Under the pieces are notes generated by a model. It was not told the origin of the DNA and made no database searches. It saw only the letters and a list, made by a program, of their open reading frames with translations. From Zygosaccharomyces rouxii (lineage: Eukaryota; Ascomycota; Saccharomycetes; Saccharomycetales; Saccharomycetaceae): a stretch of 64,000 nt of DNA. Below, in pieces: positions 30,442 through 40,974 of the stretch (within the stretch, counting starts at the first letter, position 1; each line of letters begins with the position of its first letter). The DNA lies in the NCBI RefSeq assembly GCF_000026365.1, contig NC_012990.1:744001-808000 (forward strand). Reading direction: 5' to 3'. Position numbers and translations under genes: made by a program.

Positions 30442-30454
30442 TAGAGTTACGCAG

Positions 30455-31522
30455 TTATTGAATAAGATGTGGAGCCCTCCAATCGGCTACGGTCCGTTCT
30501 TTATTCCAATCTTGCTGAGCTCTTGGAAATCTGTACACGAAGTGTCTCATAGCTCTTTGATTAGGATCAAAATAAGGTTCAATAGATTCTTCTCCGGTGT
30601 CTGCCGTCTGTGAAGGCCAATCGATGTGGCTGAAGGGAAACGCACCTGTAAATTTGGCAAGACTCTCTGCTAGGTAACTTTCAAAAGGGTTAAAGATACT
30701 CGCTTCAAAATCTCGATCACATTTAAACAATATCCACGGTTTGCCGAAGCCATAACTGTTAAAGTCGTACCCTAAGAATGTAATTTCAGAATTTTCAAAA
30801 TAAGTCGGTGGTGCCATTCCCACTTCTACTAACCGTATTTCAAATGGGCAGAAATAATGGCCATTTATCTTATGATCTTGATTATTCAGGAAGATGTCTG
30901 GTAGATCCCCCAAGTTAAAGCAGTATACACCTCTCTCCTTGATAAAATCTGCCACGTTTCCCTGGGTGCTCCTTTTCTTGTAAGCACCATACTGCGATTG
31001 TCTAATTTCAGTGACAAACCCTGGGACCTTGGATGCTGCTATTGGTTTATCGATGAAAAACCATGCGTTTAAAGGTATGCTGCGACCAGTCTTGGTACTA
31101 ATAATCCCATCGTGGCAATCAACGGGCACTACACATTCGCCTGCATAGATGGGCTTCTGCATATCAAGGGAATCCCTCTCACATAATGCAGGACTGTTCC
31201 AACATTTCAACGGACAACTCAGTGCACTGTAAATGATAAACCATGAGTCATCGATAAATTCCTGCGTATCCTTTGAGGTTCTGTAAATCATTCTAGCATC
31301 TTTTCGCAGAAAGTCTAAACTTTTGATATAGGAAGCAATTGGATTCTTCAACTCACTCCAAAATCTTTCCTCCTCATCGACAGTATCCACTATCTGCAAT
31401 GTTTTTTCCCTGTATAATTCGTTGTGTAAGTGATAAAACTTTCTGTTTACCAGTCTCAATTCCAGAGGACATGCCAGCAGTAGTTTCCAAAGAATCTCCA
31501 GTGGGAACTGATCCAATTCCAT
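30455..31522 (-). CDS. UCC1: F-box protein Ucc1 (YLR224W orthologue)
   Basis: Probable substrate receptor of an SCF ubiquitin ligase. S. cerevisiae Ucc1 (YLR224W, 369 residues) targets the peroxisomal citrate synthase Cit2 and so limits the glyoxylate cycle on glucose. Length 355 residues. The N-terminus MELDQFPLEILWKLLLACPLELRLVNRKFYHL reads as a compact F-box. The remainder carries no named domain. Assignment is by F-box plus location between the YLR225C-like gene and IFH1 in the expected orientation. It ends 13 bp from the YLR225C-like gene. Confidence 0.85.
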   Translation of the reverse strand: MELDQFPLEILWKLLLACPLELRLVNRKFYHLHNELYREKTLQIVDTVDEEERFWSELKNPIASYIKSLDFLRKDARMIYRTSKDTQEFIDDSWFIIYSALSCPLKCWNSPALCERDSLDMQKPIYAGECVVPVDCHDGIISTKTGRSIPLNAWFFIDKPIAASKVPGFVTEIRQSQYGAYKKRSTQGNVADFIKERGVYCFNLGDLPDIFLNNQDHKINGHYFCPFEIRLVEVGMAPPTYFENSEITFLGYDFNSYGFGKPWILFKCDRDFEASIFNPFESYLAESLAKFTGAFPFSHIDWPSQTADTGEESIEPYFDPNQRAMRHFVYRFPRAQQDWNKERTVADWRAPHLIQ

Positions 31523-31966
31523 TGCTTATCGAACCGCCAATATGAGCTGTGTTGCGCATTGAACATTGTAATTCTGAACTCATCGCACCTTCTTATCGTT
31601 CATGATCCAGATCACCCATTTAAAGGTCATGTGCTCTGTCTCCATGTCCTTCAGTAGAAAAAAATAGTTGAAAATTTTCCCTTCACAGCTCATCTTAAGA
31701 ACCTTTAATATGCAAACAAGATAAAGAAGAAGAGTCTTATAAAGGAAAAAAGAATCATTTTGAAGTTGTTTAAAGGTGTTAGATAGATTCCTTGGGTAGA
31801 ATTACCTAGTATAGTGTTGATTCGCAGGGTTAGAAACTTTTTTATACAAAGGAATTGAAAAGATATAGAAAAAAATTAAAGAAAAAAAATCAATCGGTTG
31901 GATTTGGATAGAGTAATATTTGAGCAAGATAGATTATATCATTAAAGTAATATTAAGCAGAAGAAT
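31523..31966. other. UCC1-IFH1 divergent promoter
   Basis: A 444-bp spacer, A-rich before IFH1 (about 31850-31895). No clear PAC, RRPE, Reb1 or Rap1 site was found by eye, and no gene. Confidence 0.5.
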
Positions 31967-32417
31967 ATGACAGAGGGTAGTAGCTCTCGAAAAAGTCCCT
32001 TATATAGTGGACAAGTCGGTAAAAAATTACCAGGACCTTTAGCAAAGAAATACCCACAGAATAACCATTTAGGACCTGTTACGAGGCCCAGGCGTTTCAG
32101 TCTTTTATACAGTTCAGACTCTTCAGTCAGTGAAGGATCTGATGTGGATGAGAAAGATGCAGACCCTAAGAAACAAGAGAGAAGAGGAAGCGACAGAGCT
32201 AGAAGTATATCTAGCAATGCTGGAGGCAAGAGAAGTAAACTGATACGTCATTCATCTGACATCCAGGAGGAAGAAGAAGAAGAAGAGGACGATGATGACG
32301 ATGATGACGATGCGAACGATGATGAAAATGACAACGAGAATGGCAATGAGATTTCCGTACCTGAACAAGCTGTCTCCAGTGATGACGAGGAAGTAGGTGA
32401 TGATGAGGAGTCCGACG

Positions 32418-32454
<37 letters not shown>

Positions 32455-35131
32455 CAACTCAGACTCCGAGAGTGAAAGTAATGATACCAGTTCTTCAGAA
32501 GAGGATATAGATTTTGTTAAACTGCAGGCACAGAGAAAGAAAAGATCTATGAAGGCATTGTCTGCTTTGAAAAGAGATGGTTCGAATTTAGGTGAAGAAA
32601 GAGATTCCAAAAGATTGGCCACGGAAAGCCGGCAACCTGATAGAAAAACTGAATTGGAACCTATTAGTCCTATATTGGAAAATGAGCAAGCTGTAAGTTC
32701 CACTGATGGTAGTGACATGGATGAAGAAAATGTGAATACTGAAGCTTTATCGTTTAAATTTAGAAAAGATGACGACGGCATAAGGTTTGGTAAAGTTGAT
32801 GATGAAGACAGTGAAGAAGACATTGGTGAAGAAGTACAAGATGCTGATGATACCTCTAATAACAACTCCCTAGAAATTCAGCCAGACGACAATCTGAATC
32901 AACTGCATGTACCGCACTTCTCAGATTCAGAAGACTCGGAATACAATATTGACCAAGATGCATATTTCAATGCCATCGAAGACGAAGACGATTTGGTAGG
33001 TATTGAGAATGGTTTAGATCCTAATGAAGATGAGGATGGTGATGTTCTACGTGAAGAAGAAAACATGATATCTGCATTGCAAAATGACGATGATATTTCA
33101 TTTGACGGTAGCATAAGAGAATCTGGATCTGATCCAGAAACGATGAGTGTATCAGCGGCAGAGCAGAATAGATCGGTTGATGGCGATGATGAAAGTGATG
33201 ATGAAGACGATGAAATGATGACTGTCTTTGATATGCCCTTTTTCGAAGATCCCAAATTCGCCAGTCTTTACTACTGTGAAGATGGTAGTGAACCTCGACT
33301 CAGTCTTTCCACATCTTTACCACTGCTTACCTCTGATGAAAAGATGCTAAGAAAAAACAGAAGGGAAGCTAAAAAGCTAGAAAGGAAAGAGCGTATACAG
33401 AGACGTAAACAGCTTAAAGAGAAACGCAGTAGAGTAAAGAAATCGGGGGTCAAGAAGGCAAAGTCCGATTATAACGATGAGGAATTTATGTTCGGTGTTT
33501 TTTTCAACAATGACCAAGACGATAGCGAGAGTGGGTTCAATGGTGGAAGCCTAGAGTTGAAGAAGAAATTGGATTTCGATTCGCCCTTGCGTCGTTTGGG
33601 ATCTGCGGCTGCTTCTGATATCAGTTCTGATGACGAATATGATAACATTTTAATGGATATCGCTAATATACCTTCCAGCGATGACTCTGATGATGAGAAG
33701 ATTACCAAGGATAAAAAAGGCCATGAAAATGGTGAGGAAAAAATTGATGAATCCGTTGAATCAACATCTGATGGGTTAGAATTGGAGCTTGGAGAGACGG
33801 ACGATGAATTGCAAGACGATTCCAGCGTGAGCAATGTGTTTATCGACATTGATGATTTGGATCCAGATTCGTTTTATTTCCATTACAGTGAAGATGATGC
33901 ATCCACTTCATACTCTGAAATGATGACTGATGATACAGATGCAGACAAGAAAGAAAAGGAGGAGGATAGTAAAGAGGATGCCGTGGAGACCGTGACTTAT
34001 GCCAATGACGAATCCACTGATGAGGACGATAATCTACCACCTCCTAGTTCTAGAAGTAAAAACATTGGTACCAAGGCTAAAGAAGTCGTTAGCGCAAATG
34101 TTGTTGGCTTGAAACCTCCTAAACTTGGAACTTGGGAAACCGATAGTAAACCTTTCACGATTATCGATGGTCTTTCCACCAAGTCCTTATACCCCTTGAT
34201 ACAAGAACATCAGCATTTATTGGAACAACAACAGAGAGCTCAATCACAAAGCCCAGAATACCACTCCCCTCATGAAGTCACATCTGCTAACGGTGACGAA
34301 TTGACTTTGAACGAACTTTTGAATATGAGTGAGCTGGAAGATGAGGAAGCACCTGCTCCCTCATATTCTCAAGCGGCTTCCGATTGGTACCAAAGACCTG
34401 CAGTTCCCCTATCTGCCTTTAGGAATAAAGGTGTCAATTCCCATGAAGATGATGAAGTTATGTTGCCTGCCAATTCCACCAGAAAAGTGCCCATTGGTTA
34501 TATTGGGAGTGAACGTACTAGAAGAAAGATAGATAAAGTTAAAGAATTACAACGGAAGAAAAACGAAAAGAAGAGAAAGTTGAAGAAGAGAAAGAGACTT
34601 TTGAAATTGAAACGAGACAGGCAGCGTGCTGAAAAGGAGAATGGTGTACAAAGTCATGAGGCTATTGGCGTAGATGAAGGAGAGGCATCTCTACAACTTC
34701 CAGATTCTGATTTTATCATGGATCGTGCAATTGAAGATGCACAGCAGGAGACCGAGGGACAGAGATCGAGGAAGAATTCCGTTAAAAGCGTTGGTCTGGC
34801 AGAAATTCATGAAATTTTGGGGAATGACAACAGTGATCTCTTAGAGAATAACGTTGAATTTTTCGATGCTCAGGCTGAAGAAGATGCAGCAGCCATGGAA
34901 GTCACTGATGCAGATATCCTGGCCTCTTTAACGGCACCAGTAGATCTCAACGATGTGGGTCGTCGTCCATTTTGGAGACGTCGGCAAAGTATGGTGGAAG
35001 CAGCAGCAGAAAACCTGAGGTTTACAAAAAATGGGTTATTTAGCGAAAGTGCGCTAGCAGACATTGAAGGTTTTTTCAACAATAGTGGAGTCACATCTAA
35101 TGCTTTTGAATTCAATGAGAGTTTACAATGA
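31967..35131 (+). CDS. IFH1: Ribosomal protein gene co-activator Ifh1/Crf1 type
   Basis: Co-activator that binds the forkhead protein Fhl1 at ribosomal protein gene promoters and links them to TOR and stress signals. It is the single counterpart of the duplicate pair IFH1 (YLR223C, 1085 residues) and CRF1 (YDR223W); at 1054 residues it resembles the activator IFH1. Very acidic Ser/Asp/Glu tracts fill the N-terminal half (poly-Asp at about residues 146-163). A conserved middle block follows (MPFFEDPKFASLYYCEDGSEP, about residue 425). The region VFIDIDDLDPDSFYFHYSED (about 624-643) fits the Fhl1-binding segment. A basic Lys/Arg block (about 858-890) and a conserved C-terminus (NDVGRRPFWRRRQSM) complete it. 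Next to UTP13 and RSA3, all linked to ribosome production. Confidence 0.93.
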
Positions 35132-35416
35132 TAGATGGATGGAGTTAATTTTCAGTTATTTTTTTTTTTTAACATTATTTGGGTTTGTTTATTTTATTTT
35201 TTTTTTTGTTTGTTATCTTTTTCTTATAAACAATTGTATTTTATTTATTGCATTTTTTCAAAAAAGTGTGAAGTATTCCTTAGTATCAATAAATGGCCTT
35301 ATAGTCCATATAATGTTTATTCTTAACTTTAAAATATGCATTTTTTTATATATATATGTATTTAATATATAGTGATGAGCATTTGAACTTTTTTTTTCAG
35401 CGCTCTGTAGTAAAGG

Positions 35417-35427
35417 TGAAAAATTTT
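35417..35427 (+). promoter_or_regulatory. RRPE (TGAAAAATTTT) upstream of UTP13
   Basis: Exact match to the rRNA-processing element (Stb3-bound in S. cerevisiae), 74 bp before the UTP13 ATG and directly before PAC cores. The pair is the standard ribosome-biogenesis promoter, and UTP13 belongs to that regulon. Confidence 0.75.
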
Positions 35428-35433
35428 GAGTTC

Positions 35434-35459
35434 ATCTCATCTCATCTCATCTCATCTCA
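35434..35459 (-). promoter_or_regulatory. Tandem PAC cores (CTCAT repeat) upstream of UTP13
   Basis: A pentamer repeat (CTCAT)n that on the minus strand repeats the PAC core GATGAG at least four times. Dot6/Tod6 bind PAC in S. cerevisiae. The repeat lies immediately upstream of the UTP13 coding region and may be within its leader. Confidence 0.65.
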
Positions 35460-35500
35460 AAGAACAAAGAGGACAGAATTGTAGTTTTCAAAGATTCGCA

Positions 35501-37927
35501 ATGGATTTAAAATCAAGTTATTCGAATACTGCATTGAATCCAATATATGCAGGTAGTGGTGCTGTCGCTACAGTTTCTTCTGATGGTTCAATATTGGCTA
35601 CACCTGTACTTGATGAGATTAACATTATTCAGTTAGTCCCTGAGAGAAAAACTCTGTTCACTATTGAGAATGATGATGAGCAAGATATTACAGCTTTAAA
35701 ACTTACTGCCGATGGAAGATATCTATGTTTCGCCTCACAGGCACAACTTTTGAAGATATTTGATCTTAGAGAAGGTAAAATAGTTAGATCGATGAAAATT
35801 TCCTCACCCTCCTATGTGGTTGATTCTGATTCTACCTCGACACTTTTAGCTATTGGTGGTACTGATGGTAGCATTACTGTCGTAGACGTCGAAAATGGGT
35901 ATGTAACCCATTCTTTGAAAGGACATGGTGGTACAATTTCCAGTGTTAAATTCTATGGTGAACAAAATGGTGAGGTTTGGTTACTGGCGTCCGGTGATAC
36001 TAATGGTATGGTGAAGATATGGGATTTAGTCAAGAGGAAATGTATTCACACCGTTCAGGAGCATACAGCGGCTGTCAGAGGTATAGATTTCCACGAATCC
36101 AAGAACAATGACGAATCCGAATTATTTTTAATTTCAGGTGGTAGAGATGATGTTATTAATTATTGGCAATTTAACCTTAAGAAAAAATGTACATTGTTAA
36201 AAACTTTACCAGTAAGCCAACAGGTGGAATCATGTGGATTTGCAAACTCTGAACTCATATACACTGCAGGTAGTGATGCTTTCTTACAACTGATATCCCT
36301 AGAGAGTGGTAAAGCTGTAAAAAGAACTCATAAACCTGTGGAAGAACTCTTTACTGTGGGTGTTTTATCCATCTTGGGTGGTTCCAAATTGTACATGGTC
36401 ATATCTGATCAAACATTGGCATTAATAAATTTAGAAGAAGCATTGGAGAGTGAAAGTGCTTTAATAGAAGTTGAATCCTACATTGCCGGTAACCATGGTA
36501 CAATTGCAGATATGAATTTTGTGGGACCTGAACTTGACAAGCTGGCCTTGGCAACCAATTCTCCAACCTTGAGAATTATTCCAGTGTCTATGGAGGGTGG
36601 TTTACCTATTGACGTGGAATTGTACGAAGGTCATAAAGATTTGCTAAATGCTGTCGACGCTACGGAGGATGGTCTTTGGTTGGCAACCGCTTCCAAGGAT
36701 AGTACTGCCATTTTATGGTGGTATCAATCAAATTCCAATAAATTCGTACCGTATGCAAAATTTGAAGGTCATTCATCAGCAGTGACTGCAGTTGGCCTAC
36801 CAAACATCATGCATAAAGGTTGGCCAGAATTTATCTTAACTGCATCCAACGATCTAACTGTAAAGAAGTGGGCAGTACCTAAACCAGTTGCTTCTAATGA
36901 GAGTTTCGAATTGCAAGTCGTCAAAGTATCAGAATACACACGTAGAGCCCATGAAAAGGATATAAATGCATTATCAGTGGCACCTAATGATTCTACATTT
37001 GCTACTGCATCCTATGACAAGACTTGTAAAGTGTGGGATTTAGAGTCTGGTGAGGTAAAGGCAACCTTGGCAAACCATAGAAGAGGTCTTTGGGATGTTG
37101 CATTTTGTCAATACGAAAGATTAATTGCAACATGCTCTGGTGATAAGACCATAAAAATATGGTCCCTAGACACTTTTGCCGTGGTAAAGACTTTTGAAGG
37201 TCATACCAATGCAGTACAAAGGTGCTCATTCATCAACAAACAGACTCAGTTAGTCAGTAGTAGTGCAGATGGTCTTGTGAAAATATGGGATTGTAGCACC
37301 GGTGAATGTGTGAAGACTTTGGATGGTCATACTAATAGGATATGGGCGCTATGTGTTGCCGAAGATGGTGACCTGATTGTAAGTGCCGATGCAGACGGTG
37401 TGTTCCAATTCTGGAAAGATAGTACTGAACAAGAAAGACAACAACATAACGAGCAACAACATTTGAAAGTGGAACAAGAACAATCTTTACAGAATTATCT
37501 ATCACAAGGTGATTGGACCAATGCCTTCTTACTTGCCATCACTTTGGATCACCCCTTGAGATTGTTCAGAGTTTTGAAGCAATCCTTAGGAAGTATGGAT
37601 GATGACGAGAGGAAAGATTCTAAAGTAATCTTTAATAGAGAATTGGACCAGACAATTTCTAATTTAAGCAATGAGAAATTGTTGCTGTTGATGAAGAGAT
37701 GTAGAGATTGGAATACTAATTCTAGGACCCACAGTATTGCACAAAGAACAGTTAGATGCATATTGTTACAGCATAATATCGCAGAACTAAGTGAAATACC
37801 TGGAATGGTACAAATCGTTGATGCTATTTTACCTTACAGTAAGAGACATTATGCTCGTGTGGAAAGTCTTGTCGAACAAAGTTACATTTTGGATTATGCA
37901 TTGGTAGAGATGGACAAGTTTTTTTAG
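35501..37927 (+). CDS. UTP13: U3 snoRNP / SSU processome WD40 protein Utp13
   Basis: Component of the UTP-B subcomplex of the small-subunit processome; it builds a double WD40 propeller on the 5' ETS of pre-rRNA in the nucleolus. The frame is open from a TTG at 35426 through the CTCAT repeat, but the first ATG is 35501, giving 808 residues (S. cerevisiae 817, YLR222C). Many WD40 repeats are visible (GDTNGMVKIWDLVKRK, ASYDKTCKVWDLESG, CSGDKTIKIWSLDTF, SSADGLVKIWDCSTG). The C-terminal helical Utp13 domain (about 690-808) is present. PAC and RRPE elements precede the gene. Confidence 0.96.
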   Translation: MDLKSSYSNTALNPIYAGSGAVATVSSDGSILATPVLDEINIIQLVPERKTLFTIENDDEQDITALKLTADGRYLCFASQAQLLKIFDLREGKIVRSMKISSPSYVVDSDSTSTLLAIGGTDGSITVVDVENGYVTHSLKGHGGTISSVKFYGEQNGEVWLLASGDTNGMVKIWDLVKRKCIHTVQEHTAAVRGIDFHESKNNDESELFLISGGRDDVINYWQFNLKKKCTLLKTLPVSQQVESCGFANSELIYTAGSDAFLQLISLESGKAVKRTHKPVEELFTVGVLSILGGSKLYMVISDQTLALINLEEALESESALIEVESYIAGNHGTIADMNFVGPELDKLALATNSPTLRIIPVSMEGGLPIDVELYEGHKDLLNAVDATEDGLWLATASKDSTAILWWYQSNSNKFVPYAKFEGHSSAVTAVGLPNIMHKGWPEFILTASNDLTVKKWAVPKPVASNESFELQVVKVSEYTRRAHEKDINALSVAPNDSTFATASYDKTCKVWDLESGEVKATLANHRRGLWDVAFCQYERLIATCSGDKTIKIWSLDTFAVVKTFEGHTNAVQRCSFINKQTQLVSSSADGLVKIWDCSTGECVKTLDGHTNRIWALCVAEDGDLIVSADADGVFQFWKDSTEQERQQHNEQQHLKVEQEQSLQNYLSQGDWTNAFLLAITLDHPLRLFRVLKQSLGSMDDDERKDSKVIFNRELDQTISNLSNEKLLLLMKRCRDWNTNSRTHSIAQRTVRCILLQHNIAELSEIPGMVQIVDAILPYSKRHYARVESLVEQSYILDYALVEMDKFF

Positions 37928-38029
37928 TAGATAGAAGTTATATATTTGAGTTACCGCTGTAAAATATCGTAGTGCGGCGCTATCAAACAACAACGTTACC
38001 CTGTAGATGAAAAAAAAAAAATTGAATAA

Positions 38030-38048
38030 GCGATGAGATGAGATGAGC
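38030..38048 (+). promoter_or_regulatory. PAC element cluster upstream of RSA3
   Basis: GCGATGAGATGAGATGAGC carries the full PAC motif GCGATGAG followed by two more GATGAG cores, 64-82 bp before the RSA3 ATG. An A-tract with an RRPE-like TGAAAA precedes it (about 38008-38020). Confidence 0.75.
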
Positions 38049-38111
38049 ATAAGAATGAACTAGATCAATACAGAAGAGTCACAGGAATAACGGTATTCAT
38101 ATCATTGATCA

Positions 38112-38699
38112 ATGGTGGAAAGTGATATTAGAGCTGCTGATAACGTTGCTAAAAAGTCGAGAAGACGGAAGAAGAGAAGAACCACAGAAGTATCGGATTC
38201 TTCAGATTCTTCAGATTCTTCGTCAGAGGAAGAAACAAAGGCATCTGATACTGGTGCAGGTGAAGCACTCCAAGCAGCCTACCAGTTATCAGAAGATGAA
38301 GATGAAAAAATGCCAGATGCTAGTGCAAAACCAGAACGTGAAACACTATCTAGAAACACTAAGGAATCGTTGAATAATATTCCATTTACAAGAACTGAAC
38401 TGAATGGTAAATCAACACGAAATAATGATGATGTTTCCATGGATTTACAAAGGGTTAACGAGGCAATTAATGATGCTAAACAGAAGATCCGTGAATCGAA
38501 AGAAGAATCACAATCTACATCACAACTGAAAAATTCTTATTTGGAATTACTATTTGAAAACTACGGTGATGATATAAATTCCTTAAGAGATGCACCTGAT
38601 TTTACAAGTAACTCATTAATTATGATTGCACAAGTTCTTAAAGATGGATCTTCTATGTTCGACGTGGAAACTTTGAAGACCATGTTAGAAACGAAATAA
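38112..38699 (+). CDS. RSA3: Ribosome assembly factor Rsa3
   Basis: Nucleolar factor of early 60S subunit assembly, together with Dbp6 in S. cerevisiae (YLR221C, 220 residues). Length 195 residues. N-terminus basic (KKSRRRKKRR), followed by Ser/Asp/Glu-rich sequence, and a conserved C-terminal block (about 145-195; NSYLELLFENYGDDINSLRDAPDF) that is the family signature. Placed directly after UTP13 as in S. cerevisiae, with its own PAC elements. Confidence 0.92.
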   Translation: MVESDIRAADNVAKKSRRRKKRRTTEVSDSSDSSDSSSEEETKASDTGAGEALQAAYQLSEDEDEKMPDASAKPERETLSRNTKESLNNIPFTRTELNGKSTRNNDDVSMDLQRVNEAINDAKQKIRESKEESQSTSQLKNSYLELLFENYGDDINSLRDAPDFTSNSLIMIAQVLKDGSSMFDVETLKTMLETK

Positions 38700-39058
38700 A
38701 GATAAAAATTACTAGGGGAATTAACATAAGTAGATAGAAGACCTTCGGTTATATTTATATATGTAATAATATACATTTAGGAAGAGAGAAGGGAAGATTC
38801 AAAAGGAAGGGTCAGAGATATGGATATTCAAAGAGGAGAATTAAATGAATGAAAGATCCAAGTAAACTGATTCGAGGGCAATAACAACAACAATAACAAC
38901 AACAACAAAGATAATAACGATAAGGATAAACTTCCATTAACCTTCCTTTCCTCAACCATTTAGAAAGAAAAAAAATTGCATCAAAACGATGATTATTGTT
39001 ATAGAATGACTAGATGGTAAAATTTAATTTGATTCGTTTGTTTGTTTTTGTGCTTTTT
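38700..39058. other. RSA3-CCC1 convergent spacer
   Basis: A 359-bp spacer between two gene ends. It contains an AAC-type trinucleotide run (about 38880-38910) and AT-rich sequence suited to 3' end formation. No gene seen. Confidence 0.55.
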
Positions 39059-40027
39059 CTATCCCAGGGTCTTAACTAGTAGGAAAGCAGCACCAGCTGC
39101 CACACCACCAACTACGACCATTTGTAAACCTTCAGAAATTTTTTTACCTAAAGTACAAGCATCACTCATCGATACTTGAGTCTTTATGTAACCGAACCAA
39201 AATAGAGTAATTCCCATTACTATAATCGACCATATTAAACCTGTTCCCACTTGCTGGACAAAGAAATAAGGTAACAATGGTACTAATCCACCCATTAGAT
39301 AACCTCCACCAATTGTAACAGCACTAATCAATTGTCTATTTTCGGCAGGTTCCTCTAGACCTCTACCATATCTGATAATAAAATCAACCATTAGCTCTGG
39401 GGTTCGTTGTAAGTCTTTGATAAATGATAGAATTGTGTCATCAGAAAAATTTGGGTTAATATCTAATAAAATATCTTCGATTTCGTGATTGATCATAGTT
39501 GGATTATCGTAAAAGGCACTTTTCTCTTGTTTGACTTCAGCATGGTAATAATCACCCTCAGATTTAGCACCTAAATAACCGCCAAGACCCATTGATATAG
39601 CACCTGAAATTAACTCTGCAAACCCACCCGTAATAACTAATTTAGAATCACCTAATGATGACAAACCTGCCGTTAGAGCAAATGGAACAGTCAAACCATC
39701 ACTTAACCCAATGACCAAATCACTGATTACACGAGGGTCTACGTTATTGAACAGTCCACCATTACTATTACCATTACGATTATTGTTATCGGACGAACCC
39801 CCCAAAGTATCAGCGTCTCTGTCTGAACCTGATGAATTATGTTTCCCATTATTATTACCCTGTGAAGAAGTTCCGTTACCATTTTCTAAATCACCGTTCG
39901 TCGAACCATATGCATTGTGAGAAGTGTGAGAACCATTATCGTTTGTTAGAAGGGGTGCTGTTTTACCTGAATCTTTCTTCGAAGAAACATAGTCCGAAAC
40001 TGCGTTTTTAATAGCTACTATTGACAT
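39059..40027 (-). CDS. CCC1: Vacuolar Fe2+/Mn2+ transporter Ccc1
   Basis: VIT family transporter that moves ferrous iron and manganese from cytosol into the vacuole. The open frame begins with TTG (40060); the ATG at 40027 gives 322 residues, the same as S. cerevisiae Ccc1 (YLR220W), starting MSIVAIKNAV. After a Ser/Asn/Gly-rich cytosolic N-terminus (to about 100), the VIT core begins with DPRVISDLVIGLSDGLTVPFALTAGLSSLGDSKLV (TM1), then FAELISGAISMGLGGYL (TM2), a cytosolic metal-binding loop with conserved Glu residues (EDILLDINPNFSDDT), and three C-terminal membrane segments. A Yap5-type site lies upstream. Confidence 0.96.
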   Translation of the reverse strand: MSIVAIKNAVSDYVSSKKDSGKTAPLLTNDNGSHTSHNAYGSTNGDLENGNGTSSQGNNNGKHNSSGSDRDADTLGGSSDNNNRNGNSNGGLFNNVDPRVISDLVIGLSDGLTVPFALTAGLSSLGDSKLVITGGFAELISGAISMGLGGYLGAKSEGDYYHAEVKQEKSAFYDNPTMINHEIEDILLDINPNFSDDTILSFIKDLQRTPELMVDFIIRYGRGLEEPAENRQLISAVTIGGGYLMGGLVPLLPYFFVQQVGTGLIWSIIVMGITLFWFGYIKTQVSMSDACTLGKKISEGLQMVVVGGVAAGAAFLLVKTLG

Positions 40028-40341
40028 TTCGATAGTTTCGTCTAAAGTCTCAGATAACAATTATTATATTTCTCCTTATTTTCTTACCCTATTCTTCTTA
40101 CCTTCAACCTTATTATCACAAAGTGGTAGTACGCACTAATACGATATATTGAAATGAGCAAATCAAACTTCGACCGTTGATACTGATCGCAGTATACTTA
40201 ATCCTATAACCGGTAAATGATAAATAACTTTCGAATTTACGACATATGAATTATACGCAAAGTTTCTTCTAAATCTATATTCCTTTTATTTGATCTTTGG
40301 GTACTATCCGGTTCACCACAACGAGAATCTCCCTTGAGTGG

Positions 40342-40348
40342 TTACCCG
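40342..40348 (+). promoter_or_regulatory. Reb1-type site upstream of CCC1
   Basis: TTACCCG core, about 315 bp before the CCC1 ATG and 228 bp past the HTB1 stop. Could act in promoter opening or in termination. Motif match only. Confidence 0.4.
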
Positions 40349-40387
40349 GTTTAGATTTTTGCGGTTAGCCAATTAAAAGTGCCTTTA

Positions 40388-40394
40388 TTACTAA
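40388..40394 (+). promoter_or_regulatory. Yap5-type element (TTACTAA) upstream of CCC1
   Basis: TTACTAA is a Yap-family site of the type used by Yap5, the iron sensor that induces CCC1 in S. cerevisiae. It lies about 360 bp before the CCC1 ATG. Motif match plus known regulation; only one copy was seen. Confidence 0.45.
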
Positions 40395-40575
40395 GGCATG
40401 TGACGGCGTCGAGCAGTAGTAGAGTATAAAATAATTAGCCGCCCAAGGTATCGATATTATCACTTCTGTCTCTTTATTATGTGAGAAAGCTCCAGGCTCG
40501 TTGATTATACCTACTTATATTGCTAATATACATATTACAGAAAGAAAAAAACCCTATATTCATTAATTCTTACAA

Positions 40576-40974
40576 TTAAGCCTGAGTTGAAGAGGAGTAC
40601 TTGGTAACAGCTCTAGTACCTTCGGAAACGGCGTGCTTAGCCAATTCACCCGGTAGAATTAATCTAACTGCAGTTTGGATTTCTCTGGCAGAGATAGTAG
40701 ACTTTCTGTTGTAAGCAGCTAATTTAGAGGCTTCGGTAGCGATTCTTTCAAAGATATCGTTGACGAAGGAGTTCAAAATAGACATGGACTTTTGAGAAAT
40801 ACCAGTATCTGGGTGAGTTTGCTTCAAAACCTTGTAAATGTAAGAGGAGTAGGTCTCCTTTCTTGCCTTGTTCTTCTTACCCTTACCTTCGACAGAAGAT
40901 GCGGTTTTCTTGGCAGCTGGCTTCTTTTCAGCTGGGGCCTTGGAAGCGGGTTTCTTTTCAGCTTTAGCAGACAT
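40576..40974 (-). CDS. HTB1: Histone H2B
   Basis: Core histone H2B, 132 residues (S. cerevisiae Htb1 131; YDR224C). The tail is Lys/Ala-rich ([20 protein letters not shown]), the histone fold starts at [23 protein letters not shown], and the C-terminus contains the ubiquitination site context [11 protein letters not shown]. Divergent from HTA1 over a 459-bp shared promoter, as usual for yeast. Confidence 0.99.
   Translation of the reverse strand: MSAKAEKKPASKAPAEKKPAAKKTASSVEGKGKKNKARKETYSSYIYKVLKQTHPDTGISQKSMSILNSFVNDIFERIATEASKLAAYNRKSTISAREIQTAVRLILPGELAKHAVSEGTRAVTKYSSSTQA

Larger units (their letters stand above)
35132..35500. other. IFH1-UTP13 spacer with ribosome-biogenesis elements
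   Basis: A 369-bp spacer: a strongly T-rich 3' region (35155-35260), an AT microsatellite (about 35340-35372), then an RRPE at 35417-35427 and a CTCAT repeat carrying PAC cores just before UTP13. Confidence 0.65.
40028..40575. other. CCC1 promoter / HTB1 3' spacer
   Basis: A 548-bp spacer. Noted: Yap5-type TTACTAA at 40388-40394, Reb1-type TTACCCG at 40342-40348, and an AGCCGCCCAAG element (about 40438-40448) also found at about 55976-55986. No gene. Confidence 0.55.
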
